From: Candidatus Obscuribacterales bacterium
GTDB taxonomy: Bacteria; Cyanobacteriota; Vampirovibrionia; Obscuribacterales; Obscuribacteraceae
Length of the DNA: 61,034 nt
Direction of reading: 5' to 3'
NCBI GenBank assembly: GCA_019747875.1
Contig: JAIEQI010000109.1
Coordinates: forward strand, 1-61,034
The position numbers and the translations under genes are program-made. Of the stretch, positions 1-7,757 are shown piece by piece. Within the stretch, counting starts at the first letter, position 1. The number at the start of each line of letters is the position of its first letter. A model generated the notes under the pieces. That model had not been told where the DNA came from and made no database searches. It saw only the letters and a list, made by a program, of their open reading frames with translations.

Positions 1-288
1 GCGATCCCGGGAGCGCCGGCATCTTGCCGGCTTCGTTTGCCGCTGACTGCAATCCCGGGAGCGCCGGCATCTTGCCGGCTTCGTTTGCCGCTGGCTGCGA
101 GCCCGGGAGCGCCGGCATCTTGCCGGCTTCGATTGCCGCTGGCTGCGATCCCGGGAGCGCCGGCATCTTGCCGGCTTCGTTTGCCGCTGGCTGCGATCCC
201 GGGAGCGCCGGCATCTTGCCGGCTTCGTTTGCCGCTGACTGCAATCCCGGGAGCGCCGGCATCTTGCCGACTTCGTTTGCCGCTGACT
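1..288. repeat. Six tandem 48-bp repeat units
   Basis: Six head-to-tail units of exactly 48 bp begin at 1, 49, 97, 145, 193 and 241, and a degenerate start of a seventh lies at 289. Each carries the core GCCGGCATCTTGCCGGC, which can fold as a 7-bp stem with a TCT loop, preceded by CCCGGGAGC. Units differ by only a few substitutions. Because 48 is a multiple of three, the array stays open in the minus-strand coding frame and encodes a 16-residue repeat of the type SQPAANEAGKMPALPG. The same core occurs singly in gaps elsewhere in the window. The array touches the window edge, so its full length is unknown. Confidence 0.95.
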
Positions 289-3200
289 GCAATCTCGTGG
301 AAACAGTCTGTAACTCGGCGATTGCGATCAGTTTGTCGTGCGCTAGTATTTGCGCGGCGCGAGCGAAGTCGTAAAGCATGGTGGCGTCGTCGCCGAACTG
401 CCTGCTAACTTTCAAAAGAATCTCCGGGTCTGCAGCCTGGATTGCATCGCGCACTTGCTTTTCGGAGGGATTGCTGCGCGGTAGCAGATCTACGACTTCG
501 TTATTCGGACTGCCGCGGTGATAGCCTGACCATTCTCCTAGCTTGCTCTTCGTAATGGCGAAATTACTCTCGCCGCCAGCCTTTAATGCATTGCGTTGAA
601 TTTCTTTCGTGAGCTGGTCGACGTTTGAAAGCTTGCTCAGATCAACGCTGGACTGCTTGCCGTTAGCTTGGAAGTGTTCCCATCCTTTAACCAGATTCGC
701 TATTTCCGCCATTGTTCTTGTGGCATTGTGGAACAGCAGATCTGAAAGTTGTACTTCCTTTTGTTGTCCGTTTCTGCCAATTGAAATTGGTTTAGTCAGT
801 CCTTCTGTCCATGCAAAAGGCACGATATTGCTGGCGGTTAATGCGCCTCTGCCATTTGCCTGCTGAAGCTCATACCAGTTCGGCAACCTTTCACCGAACA
901 AACTTGAAAGGACGACTGCTCGTTTAGCAGTGTCAGCGAACACTCCGCCTTCGTTTGGATTACGCCCTCTGGATAAATCCGACCAAGACATTCTGTAACT
1001 GTCTGGTAGCCCAAGTTTTGCGAGTGCGTGTTCAAAACTCTTTCCATGCATTTTTGCTGACAGCGCTTGCTCCGCTGCATACGTTGCTGTCGTATATCCG
1101 CTCATTCCGAGGATAGCAGCGCGCCTTATCGGTCCATCCATTTCCGGGTGCAGTTTTGCAAAGTCGAGCTCACGCATAATTGCGTAGCCCTCCTCGCTAA
1201 TGCCGACTACGCCTTTGCTTCTTTGTACTGCGATCCCGAGGACTGTTTGTTCCAACTTTGCAAAGTCGAGTTTACGCTGCTCCGGCGTGAGCTCATTCCA
1301 CATGAAAGCGATGCGATGACGATCGGCAATCGGCTTGTCTGCATGAGCGAAGTACCATTCAGCAAATTCCCTGTTCACTTCTTTGCTGTTTATGTGCAAC
1401 CTGTCTATTGCATCTTTGATTGGGATCCGGTTTGCGTCCAATGAATCGAGATAAGCGCCGGCGCGATCGCCAAAGATATTCGTTACCGTGACGGCTTGTG
1501 CTTCGGCATTCAGTTCGCGGTATTCACGGGTTGCTTCATAAGCACTTAGGGGCTTAGTTCTATCTTTCAATCTGTTGTAGATGGCTGATAGAACTGCCGG
1601 ATCGGATTCTGCAAATGCTCTTATGAGAACGGTGGGATCCTGTTCTCTGCGCAGTCTGCTGTTTAAGCTGTTTACGAGTTGATCGATTTGGGCCTGTTGG
1701 AATTTGTCAGAGAAAAAGTGTTGAGCAGCGCTTTGGAGATATTCAGGGTCGGATGACAGAATCGTTTTTGCATCTTGTGTCTTAAGTTTGTTCCACTCGG
1801 CACGAAAAGCCTGATGGTCCTTTTCTGACGCCAAAAGGTTCAATTCTTGAAATGCTCTAAAATCGCCCGTGTTTGTATCGAAGACGTTGTTTCGATCATA
1901 CGTTTTTTGTGTTGTCGTTCTCCAAGCTTTGTCGGCAGCGACTTGCTGCAATGGCGAACTGTCCTTTACTTCCAGTGCTAGTTCTATCGGTAGTGCACTT
2001 GCCGTTTCCCAAACTTTTGTCGCTTCGGCAAGCTGTGTTTGATCCGGGTTGAAGCGGATGATCTTGCTTAAATCATCGCGATTAGCAATTTTTACCAGCA
2101 AAGATGGAGAGTGGGACGCCAGCTCTGAGGAGCTAAGCATGTGCACCGCATGCGGTGTTATCGATATCTCTGATTCTTCGGCTTGTCGTCGGAGTGTCGT
2201 GTAGAGATTCGAATAATTTGTTGCGTCCTCGGCTGATCTGAATTCTCGTTTGATTATATAGGGCGCCTCATCCCAAATGTGTCCATCGTACACCCCGTCG
2301 AGGGCTCTGGCTACATCATGGTAATGATCTTCGGCGGTATTCAAAGTCGATTTCGCTTCATTCTCCAACTCCGCAACATCTTTTTGTTTCGATACCCTGG
2401 CGCGACCATTGAGGACGTCTAAAGCCATTACTCGGAACAACTCGTTGTCAGATTCTTGAATCTTTCTCTCGATAAGCTCGAATAATTCGGGATGCTTTTG
2501 TACTGATTTTTGGATCAGCTGCGCATCCGCGAGTGACAATGGTGAGCCATCGTGATCTTGTGGTGCCCACTTCATTATGTTCTCGGCAGCATCGAGCTGT
2601 TGTTTGTTTACTTCAGCAATGCGTGCTGTTAACTCCTTTGAGTTTCCGATTTCAATCTTGCTCGTGATTGAGAAGTCTTGTGCGGGGCGCGTCTGTCCAT
2701 CAGAATCCTTGAACGTTTTCCATTGTTGCGACCAGGCCTGGCGCTGTGCAGTAGATATTTGATTTGTCGCTGCTGACAATCCCATGTCACTGGCGATCTG
2801 GTTCTCGGTTCTTATTGCCTTTCCTTCTTCGGTTTCGCGTGCCTTGAGGAATTGTTGCTCTGCTTGTAATTTGTTTCCTAATGATTTGCTAGCTGCGTCG
2901 TATGGTTGCGAGAATTCTTCCTGCTTGCGAAGTTCCAGATGCTTGAGCTCGTGCCCAAGTTTGGTAGGCGATTCAATATTTAGAGAAATCGTCGCGGTGC
3001 GGCTGTTTAACGAATTGGGGGCGCTTGCGTCAAAGCGAACGCGTGCATAGGGATTGGCATAAATGAGTGCGTCTAGTTCGTTGGATTTGGAAAGCCAGCC
3101 TTTCTCTTTGGCGACACGTTCAACCGGAACCCCGCGACCGGATTTTATATTGTAGTGGTCGATGCCCATGCTAATCGCTTTGGTTGCTCCAGGGAGCACC

Positions 3201-3916
3201 GTGTTGATTACTGCGCCTGCAAGGACGGCCTCGCCAAATTCTGAGCCGTTGATCAGTCGTTCTTGCGCTATACCAACGCTGACTTGCTTTTGGACCAGTC
3301 CGCCAACTGCTCCAATTACAGGCAGTGATGCGATTCGCAGTCCGGTGTTTAACTCGGCTGTTAATGCATTTCCTTTGATGAATACTGCAAAGCTGGCCGC
3401 TCCGGCGACAGCATTACCGAGTCTCGTTTCGCCTTGATTCGGGTGGCGAGCGGTATCGTACATGGCAGCGCCCGCAACCATCGATCCGTTTTCCGTTGCG
3501 ACGTATTTCGGAAGAGTGTTTCCGAGAAGCCCTCTTTGTGCGCCTGCGCGAAACAACGCTCCACTTGCTTTTCCCGCAATTGCGTAAACCAGTCCTGCAC
3601 CTGCGGCACCGGCGACGATCTCCACCATCGTCTCGGCAAGATTTGATTCCGTTGCTGTCTGGGCACCTTCAACGGAGAGTGATGGTACAGAGCTTTCTTT
3701 CTTGTTCAGGTAACTTGCTGTAGAGGGCTTAGCGTCTTTGAAGGACTTGCCGATGATGATTGCTGCTGGTTCGTAAAAAGCCGAATGAACAAACGGGCTG
3801 ACAATATGCTTCTTAGCCCAGCTCGGTGCCACGGTTTCGTCGAGCAGATCGTCTCGACGAAGTTCGGATTCTATGTGGCTGTCAACCTTTTTGTCGTTTT
3901 CTCTTGCCTGATCCAT
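1..3916 (-). CDS. Giant HELKH-motif protein with repeat-encoded tail (C-terminus cut by window edge)
   Basis: The minus frame whose codons sit at plus positions 2, 5, 8 and so on has no stop from 3952 down to base 2, about 1,305 codons. It ends upstream at a TAA at 3953-3955, and the first ATG is at 3914-3916. I checked every line of this frame by hand. The N-terminus is charged with no signal peptide. Residues about 98-115 (AETMVEIVAGAAGAGLVYAI area) and a stretch near 170-235 are Gly/Ala-rich and hydrophobic. Residues 322-326 read HELKH, an HExxH zinc-binding signature, within LGHELKHLE. The rest is mostly polar and helical. From about residue 1,208 the chain becomes 16-residue copies of the dispersed DNA repeat. 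No family is recognised. A zinc peptidase-like role is only suggested by HExxH. The start has no strong SD, so it could lie elsewhere. Confidence 0.85.
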   Translation of the reverse strand, partial: MDQARENDKKVDSHIESELRRDDLLDETVAPSWAKKHIVSPFVHSAFYEPAAIIIGKSFKDAKPSTASYLNKKESSVPSLSVEGAQTATESNLAETMVEIVAGAAGAGLVYAIAGKASGALFRAGAQRGLLGNTLPKYVATENGSMVAGAAMYDTARHPNQGETRLGNAVAGAASFAVFIKGNALTAELNTGLRIASLPVIGAVGGLVQKQVSVGIAQERLINGSEFGEAVLAGAVINTVLPGATKAISMGIDHYNIKSGRGVPVERVAKEKGWLSKSNELDALIYANPYARVRFDASAPNSLNSRTATISLNIESPTKLGHELKHLELRKQEEFSQPYDAASKSLGNKLQAEQQFLKARETEEGKAIRTENQIASDMGLSAATNQISTAQRQAWSQQWKTFKDSDGQTRPAQDFSITSKIEIGNSKELTARIAEVNKQQLDAAENIMKWAPQDHDGSPLSLADAQLIQKSVQKHPELFELIERKIQESDNELFRVMALDVLNGRARVSKQKDVAELENEAKSTLNTAEDHYHDVARALDGVYDGHIWDEAPYIIKREFRSAEDATNYSNLYTTLRRQAEESEISITPHAVHMLSSSELASHSPSLLVKIANRDDLSKIIRFNPDQTQLAEATKVWETASALPIELALEVKDSSPLQQVAADKAWRTTTQKTYDRNNVFDTNTGDFRAFQELNLLASEKDHQAFRAEWNKLKTQDAKTILSSDPEYLQSAAQHFFSDKFQQAQIDQLVNSLNSRLRREQDPTVLIRAFAESDPAVLSAIYNRLKDRTKPLSAYEATREYRELNAEAQAVTVTNIFGDRAGAYLDSLDANRIPIKDAIDRLHINSKEVNREFAEWYFAHADKPIADRHRIAFMWNELTPEQRKLDFAKLEQTVLGIAVQRSKGVVGISEEGYAIMRELDFAKLHPEMDGPIRRAAILGMSGYTTATYAAEQALSAKMHGKSFEHALAKLGLPDSYRMSWSDLSRGRNPNEGGVFADTAKRAVVLSSLFGERLPNWYELQQANGRGALTASNIVPFAWTEGLTKPISIGRNGQQKEVQLSDLLFHNATRTMAEIANLVKGWEHFQANGKQSSVDLSKLSNVDQLTKEIQRNALKAGGESNFAITKSKLGEWSGYHRGSPNNEVVDLLPRSNPSEKQVRDAIQAADPEILLKVSRQFGDDATMLYDFARAAQILAHDKLIAIAELQTVSTRLQSAANEVGKMPALPGLQSAANEAGKMPALPGSQPAANEAGKMPALPGSQPAAIEAGKMPALPGSQPAANEAGKMPALPGLQSAANEAGKMPALPGS

Positions 3917-4175
3917 CTCTGCAATCCGGTTGGCGGACCTGGGTATCGCATGTTAGGACCATTGTCTGTTGGAATTACTGTCAGCAAAATGGTGTTATAG
4001 CTAGCTCTATGCTGCATTGACGTGCAGCACACTGCTATGGTTCGCCTATTTTGAATCCTTATAAATTGGATTGCTTCATCTCGATTCTGAGATGCATTTG
4101 AGGTTGTCCGCCCTGCGAAAAATTTTGTGCTCTGGATTCAGCAGCTTTTTGTCTACTTGCGTTCTGTTCCAATTT

Positions 4176-4203
4176 AGACTAGTATTTAGTCTCGTTTAGA
4201 CTA
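4176..4203. promoter_or_regulatory. Inverted-repeat operator candidate upstream of cdd1-padR
   Basis: AGACTAgtattTAGTCT (4176-4192) is a perfect 6-bp inverted repeat with a 5-bp spacer. A third direct half-site AGACTA lies at 4198-4203, 15 bp before the SD of the next gene. This is the expected geometry for an autoregulated PadR operator, since a PadR gene is second in the operon. Binding by that protein is an inference. The rest of the gap 3917-4226 shows no gene. Confidence 0.55.
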
Positions 4204-4226
4204 GTTCGAAAATGGTCGGAGGACGT

Positions 4227-4517
4227 ATGCGGCAATTGAAAGATTTGGTCTCTGTCGGACCTGCTACTCTGGAAGATTTCACCTTATTAGGAATAAGCGC
4301 TGTAGAGGAACTGAAGGATCAGGACGCGACAGAGCTTTACCAGCGCCTTTGTCGAATCACGGGGATCAAGATGGATATCTGTTGTGAAGATGTCTTTCGT
4401 GCCGCCATTGAACAGGCGCGTGATCCAAATCTTGATCTTGAAAAATGCCAGTGGTGGTATTGGTCGGCGCTGCGGAAGTCTAAAGGCGCTAAGAAACTTA
4501 GTCCGTCTGGTAGGTAG
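4227..4517 (+). CDS. Cdd1-type helix-hairpin-helix protein
   Basis: A 96-residue protein resembling the pathogenicity-locus Cdd1 family of small helix-hairpin-helix proteins. The N-terminal LVSVGPATLEDFTLLGI is an HhH-like turn, followed by the family-typical VEELKDQDATELYQRLC and a CxxxVFRxAI segment near residue 60, then paired Trp residues (QWWYW). I chose the ATG at 4227 because GGAGGA at 4218-4223 sits just before it; the in-frame ATG at 4212 overlaps that SD. It is followed 102 bp later by a PadR regulator on the same strand, and both lie behind the AGACTA operator. In other bacteria Cdd1 proteins are poorly characterised, so no reaction is assigned. DNA or nucleoprotein binding is the likely role. 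Confidence 0.75.
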   Translation: MRQLKDLVSVGPATLEDFTLLGISAVEELKDQDATELYQRLCRITGIKMDICCEDVFRAAIEQARDPNLDLEKCQWWYWSALRKSKGAKKLSPSGR

Positions 4518-4619
4518 AGGGAGCATTGCCGAGGGGCAGAGCCCTCAAAATTGGGTTGAGAATGAGGGGCAAAAAGCTCTTCGTTTGGCAAGTAACTCTC
4601 GTTTCTACATGAGGAATCT

Positions 4620-5159
4620 ATGGCATCACTAACAACACCAGATCTTGTAGTTTTGGCTATGCTAGCCGAAGAATCTATGCATGGATATCAATTAAATAAT
4701 GAGCTGGAGCGCCGCGACGTAAAGGATTGGGCAGGTATTTCGCGCCCGCAGGTCTACTATTCACTTAAGAAATTGCGAGAACTCAAGCTGATCAACCCCG
4801 CGAATTCAGAATCTAGCGCCGGTCCCGAGCGGCAAGTTTTTGCTGTTAGCAAAAATGGGATGAAAAAACTTGCAGAAGCTCTCGACGAAGATCGTTGGGC
4901 CCTGGAGCGCATCCCTCCGCGTTTCTTAACCTGGATGGCTCTTTCGATTCACGCAGATCGCACATCAGTTGGGAAGTTGATTGAAAAACGAAAGCAATTT
5001 CTTTTGGACGAGCTTGCTCGCGAAAAATCAACGATTGAAGAAATTCGCAGCGAAGATAATGCAATGACCAAAGTTGGCGTGCTCATGGTTTCGCTAACAA
5101 TCAGGCAATTCGAAGTGGAGCTGCAATGGCTCGAGGAAGTGCGCAACACCTTGTGCTAA
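4620..5159 (+). CDS. PadR-family transcriptional regulator
   Basis: A 179-residue protein with an N-terminal winged helix-turn-helix: VVLAMLAEESMHGYQLN, then SRPQVYYSLKKLREL as the recognition helix, a wing with GPERQVFAVSKNG, and a C-terminal helical dimerisation region (about residues 100-175) ending in EVELQWLEEVR. This is the PadR order and a normal length for the longer (PadR-s1-like) class. GAGG lies about 8 bp before the ATG. It probably represses its own operon with the Cdd1 gene through the inverted repeat at 4176-4203. The inducer is unknown. No transporter or phenolic-acid gene is adjacent, so the classical PadR substrate class should not be assumed. Confidence 0.88.
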   Translation: MASLTTPDLVVLAMLAEESMHGYQLNNELERRDVKDWAGISRPQVYYSLKKLRELKLINPANSESSAGPERQVFAVSKNGMKKLAEALDEDRWALERIPPRFLTWMALSIHADRTSVGKLIEKRKQFLLDELAREKSTIEEIRSEDNAMTKVGVLMVSLTIRQFEVELQWLEEVRNTLC

Positions 5160-5239
5160 TAATGTAGTGCCGTTTATTGCCAAACGCAGCTCCCGCACAA
5201 CAAGGTCTGAATTTTTACCTCCGAGAACCTTTAAATACC

Positions 5240-5260
5240 AAAAACCCCCCTTTCGGGAGG
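5240..5260 (-). terminator. Rho-independent terminator of pilin-like gene 1
   Basis: Read on the minus strand: CCTCCC, GAAA loop, GGGGGG (6-bp stem with one G-U pair), then TTTTT. It lies 35 bp beyond the stop of the minus-strand gene at 5295. On the plus strand there is no U-run, so it serves the minus strand. Confidence 0.85.
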
Positions 5261-5294
5261 CTCCTGGTTGGCGTTGGCGGGGGAAAAGCTAGTC

Positions 5295-5798
5295 TTAACT
5301 GAAGAGGTTGGCATCACGGGCGGAGGCAACAAGCCAGTTGATACAACCGGGTGTTGCGAGACCACCGGTTACACCGGCAGCTCCCCAGAGTACTCTCTTC
5401 ATCGCATCCTGAGTACCGGCTGCCATGTGCATGAAGCCCATGATCATGGTCGGTCCGCCCCAGGCTATGCCGAGAATTTCCATACCGTTGGCGATAATGT
5501 TGAGCAAAGCTTCCAAGTTAGCCAAGTTATTTACGCGCACTGTACCTGCAGTGTTAACGCCTTGGATAACGGTTGCGTCACCGCCTTGTGGTCCAATCGT
5601 ACCGTTGGTGGCACCTTGAAGCATTGGAGCGGAAGCGTATCCGCCTTGCTGCGACTGGGCTCCGGTGAAATTACCGGTATTGTTGGTTTGATTGCCTGTT
5701 GCTGCGGTGGAATCAAATGCGTCTTGTGCGAAAGCTGGGCCCGAAAGCGCTGCAACCACACCGATTGAAAGAGCGACACGTGTGAAAGAAAAGCGCAT
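5295..5798 (-). CDS. Exported pilin-like protein, copy 1 (TrbC/VirB2-like architecture)
   Basis: A 167-residue protein. Residues 1-24 are a Sec signal peptide ending in GPAFA before QDAF. The mature N-terminal half is Asn/Gln/Gly/Thr-rich. Two hydrophobic helices follow (about 94-124 and 136-158), joined by the charged turn QDAMKR and ending in a single Cys at 152. Small size, signal peptide and two helices recall VirB2/TrbC conjugative pilins, but I see no secure sequence match and no other type IV secretion genes here, so that is an inference. A strong SD (AGGAGGT) precedes the ATG and a terminator follows. The mature 143 residues are identical to those of the gene at 19375-19878, with a different signal peptide and many synonymous changes. 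Confidence 0.85.
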   Translation of the reverse strand: MRFSFTRVALSIGVVAALSGPAFAQDAFDSTAATGNQTNNTGNFTGAQSQQGGYASAPMLQGATNGTIGPQGGDATVIQGVNTAGTVRVNNLANLEALLNIIANGMEILGIAWGGPTMIMGFMHMAAGTQDAMKRVLWGAAGVTGGLATPGCINWLVASARDANLFS

Positions 5799-5987
5799 AA
5801 GGACCTCCTGCGATTCTCAAGACTTTGTATTAGTAAGGATTTTAGAAGCGGCTGCAAAGTGCAACCGTGGGAATAGATTATTCGTAAACAGGGGTGAAGT
5901 CAAGTGAGAAAATGTAAAATGGAATACATTTTCGTGATTTTCCACTTGAAATGTTGGGGTGTGGCGCGAAAGCCTGACAGGGCGGGA

Positions 5988-6725
5988 TTAGAACCAATAC
6001 TCCCAATGGGGGTATGGCTGTTCTTTATATAGGAAGTGGAGTGCACCGATGGCGCGGTAGCGATGATCGTCAGATAGAACTGATTCTGTGATCTGGTGGT
6101 AGCAAAAGCTGTCGAAAAGAACGAGGGCGCCTGGCTCGTAAAAGACCTCCTCCTCCGTTTCAGCGGCGAGGGCGGGCTCTTCGTTCCCTAATACTCGTTG
6201 CTTCCAGATTCTCAGATTGCCTCCGGAGTCAGCTGCCGCCAAGCAGAGAACGGCGCTATAAGCACGAGTTTCAGAATCAAACAATTTCTCGGGATATGGA
6301 GCGAGCCCTTCGTAATCGGCATGTTCAACCCCAGCTGTGCCGCGATTCATGATCACAACTCCGGCTTCAACCCAGTAAGGACCTAGATTCTCGTGTCTTG
6401 GTCTTGTGGGTAATCCGGTTTTACCATCTGGTGCTTGCAAATATTTTGCTGATGAAGCCAGCGTTTCCACAAAATTTGGAAGCCCCTTCAGGAGTTCGTT
6501 CGTGCGGACGGCATTTGCATAGTAGTAAGACAACATGCCGGCTTCGATATCTAGGTACCAGCAACTTCCGTAGGAGTTGATGTAATCAAAGCGATTCTCC
6601 CAGCACTGTGGATTAAGAATGACCTGCTCCAGCCACTGCGAACACTTTTCCTTCGCAACAAAATTCTTGATCTGGATTACTTGTCCAGGTCCCACTTGCA
6701 GCTCTGTTGTCGAAGATTCTGACAT
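5988..6725 (-). CDS. 2OG-Fe(II) oxygenase-like protein
   Basis: A 245-residue cytoplasmic protein with the metal facial triad of the 2-oxoglutarate/Fe(II) dioxygenase fold: EHADYEG supplies HxD (about residues 133-135), and FDSFCYHQI supplies the distal His (about 210), followed by an Arg in DDHRYRAIG for the 2OG carboxylate. Length and order (triad in the C-terminal half) fit prolyl/aspartyl hydroxylase-like enzymes. The substrate is unknown. It lies alone between the pilin-like gene and a membrane-protein gene. The start ATG at 6723-6725 has only a weak SD. A second protein with the same kind of triad lies at 12392-13252, and both could belong to one modification pathway, which is speculative. 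Confidence 0.72.
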   Translation of the reverse strand: MSESSTTELQVGPGQVIQIKNFVAKEKCSQWLEQVILNPQCWENRFDYINSYGSCWYLDIEAGMLSYYYANAVRTNELLKGLPNFVETLASSAKYLQAPDGKTGLPTRPRHENLGPYWVEAGVVIMNRGTAGVEHADYEGLAPYPEKLFDSETRAYSAVLCLAAADSGGNLRIWKQRVLGNEEPALAAETEEEVFYEPGALVLFDSFCYHQITESVLSDDHRYRAIGALHFLYKEQPYPHWEYWF

Positions 6726-6790
6726 TCTTGTTGTTTTTTGGGGATTGTTGAAATTGTGGAATTCGCTCTTTTAGATCGTGGATTTCGGTT

Positions 6791-6825
6791 CGCTCCGTTG
6801 AGCGCCAGCATCCTGCTGCCTTTGA
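6791..6825 (+). repeat. Degenerate copy of the dispersed palindromic repeat
   Basis: Contains GAGCGCCAGCATCCTGCTGCC, matching the consensus GAGCGCCGGCATCTTGCCGGC with compensating changes (CAGCA/TGCTG) that keep the hairpin. It is preceded by CGCTCCGTT, as in other copies. It lies in the gap 6726-7055, which otherwise shows no gene. Confidence 0.7.
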
Positions 6826-7017
6826 ATTTCTAATAGCGAATCGCTCGATGTTGAGAAGCGAATAGAGATAGGAGCAATAGTTTAGCTTCTTTGCAATCGC
6901 TGTGATCCATTGCGCATGGTGTTTGTTGGATGATGATGTTAAACTCCGAGCTGAATAGGCAAGATCAAATCAGATCGATAACAGCGGCGATGATTGCTCT
7001 AGAAAAAAAGGTTAGAA

Positions 7018-7046
7018 TCCGGCTTGCCGGCGCTCCCGGGATCGAA
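7018..7046 (-). repeat. Truncated copy of the dispersed repeat, reverse orientation
   Basis: CCGGCTTGCCGGCGCTCCCGGG followed by ATCGAAC matches the reverse complement of the consensus, except that the hairpin loop half (AAGAT) is missing. It falls immediately before, or within the first codons of, the membrane-protein gene and encodes LAGAPGI if the upstream start is used. Confidence 0.75.
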
Positions 7047-7055
7047 CAGAACAGC

Positions 7056-7535
7056 ATGCAAGAGAAGCAAGAGAAAATTCGACTTACATTGCTGTGGCTC
7101 AGCATGGTGCTTTACGTTGCAGCTTGCTTAACCACTGCATTGATTTTTAAGCGTGAGGGATCTCCTAATGAAGCGATGCCCGGCTGGAATGTCTTGGCTG
7201 TTGGATGGGTTGGGATGTTGATTAATCAATGGGGATGGTTTGCCAACTTGTTCTTGCTACTTGGATTGATCTTCGGATTCCTGCGACTGTTTAGAGCTGG
7301 AAAAATTTCAACTTCGATTGCTTTGCTTGTATCAGCTGTTTCGATCCCCATGTTGTTCTCTCAAGATGTTCCGGCAAATGAAGGCGGTGTTGGTCCGCCT
7401 TTCAAGCTTGCAGAACTCGGTATAGGATGCTGGTTATGGCTAGGATCGCAATTGCTAGTTCTTGCCGGTAATTTTGGCAAAGCAAAAAAGTGTGATAGCG
7501 CTGCTACGAAAGAAAGTGAGACGAACCGGGACTGA
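7056..7535 (+). CDS. Four-helix membrane protein of unknown function
   Basis: The frame is open from ATGs at 6930, but those first 42 codons run through a truncated dispersed repeat, so I prefer the ATG at 7056 (MQEKQEKIR), giving 159 residues. Neither start has a convincing SD. Four hydrophobic segments are visible: LTLLWLSMVLYVAACLTTAL, the region around NVLAVGWVGMLINQWGWFA continuing to LFLLLGLIFGF, SIALLVSAVSIPML, and WLWLGSQLLVLAG. The tail is short and charged. No family is recognised. Just after the stop, a 24-bp stretch (GCTAsGAAAGAAAGTGAG type) is imperfectly duplicated around 7502-7563. The gene converges on the ATP-grasp gene at 7758. Confidence 0.6.
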   Translation: MQEKQEKIRLTLLWLSMVLYVAACLTTALIFKREGSPNEAMPGWNVLAVGWVGMLINQWGWFANLFLLLGLIFGFLRLFRAGKISTSIALLVSAVSIPMLFSQDVPANEGGVGPPFKLAELGIGCWLWLGSQLLVLAGNFGKAKKCDSAATKESETNRD

Positions 7536-7757
7536 GTCAGATGCTAGGAAAGAAAGTGAGAAGAACTTCTGGCCTGGATGCTACGACATGACTGGAACTA
7601 CGAGAGACTTTCGTTTGATTGAAGAAGTAGGCATTTCGAATGCTGCTATTGTTGCAGTTGCTGGTCGCGCGCAACAATTAGCGCAAGTTAGCATTTTACA
7701 TTAAACGCAAAAAGACCTCCCCAAAGAGTTTCGCTGTTTAACTGCAATGGAATTATC

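Noticed and set aside
1..300. CRISPR array
   Set aside because: Units are directly adjacent with no unique spacers, and the array is in frame with a protein.
1..408. Plus-strand frames across the 48-bp array
   Set aside because: They exist only because 48 is divisible by three and the units lack stops; the unique sequence that follows is coherent protein only on the minus strand.
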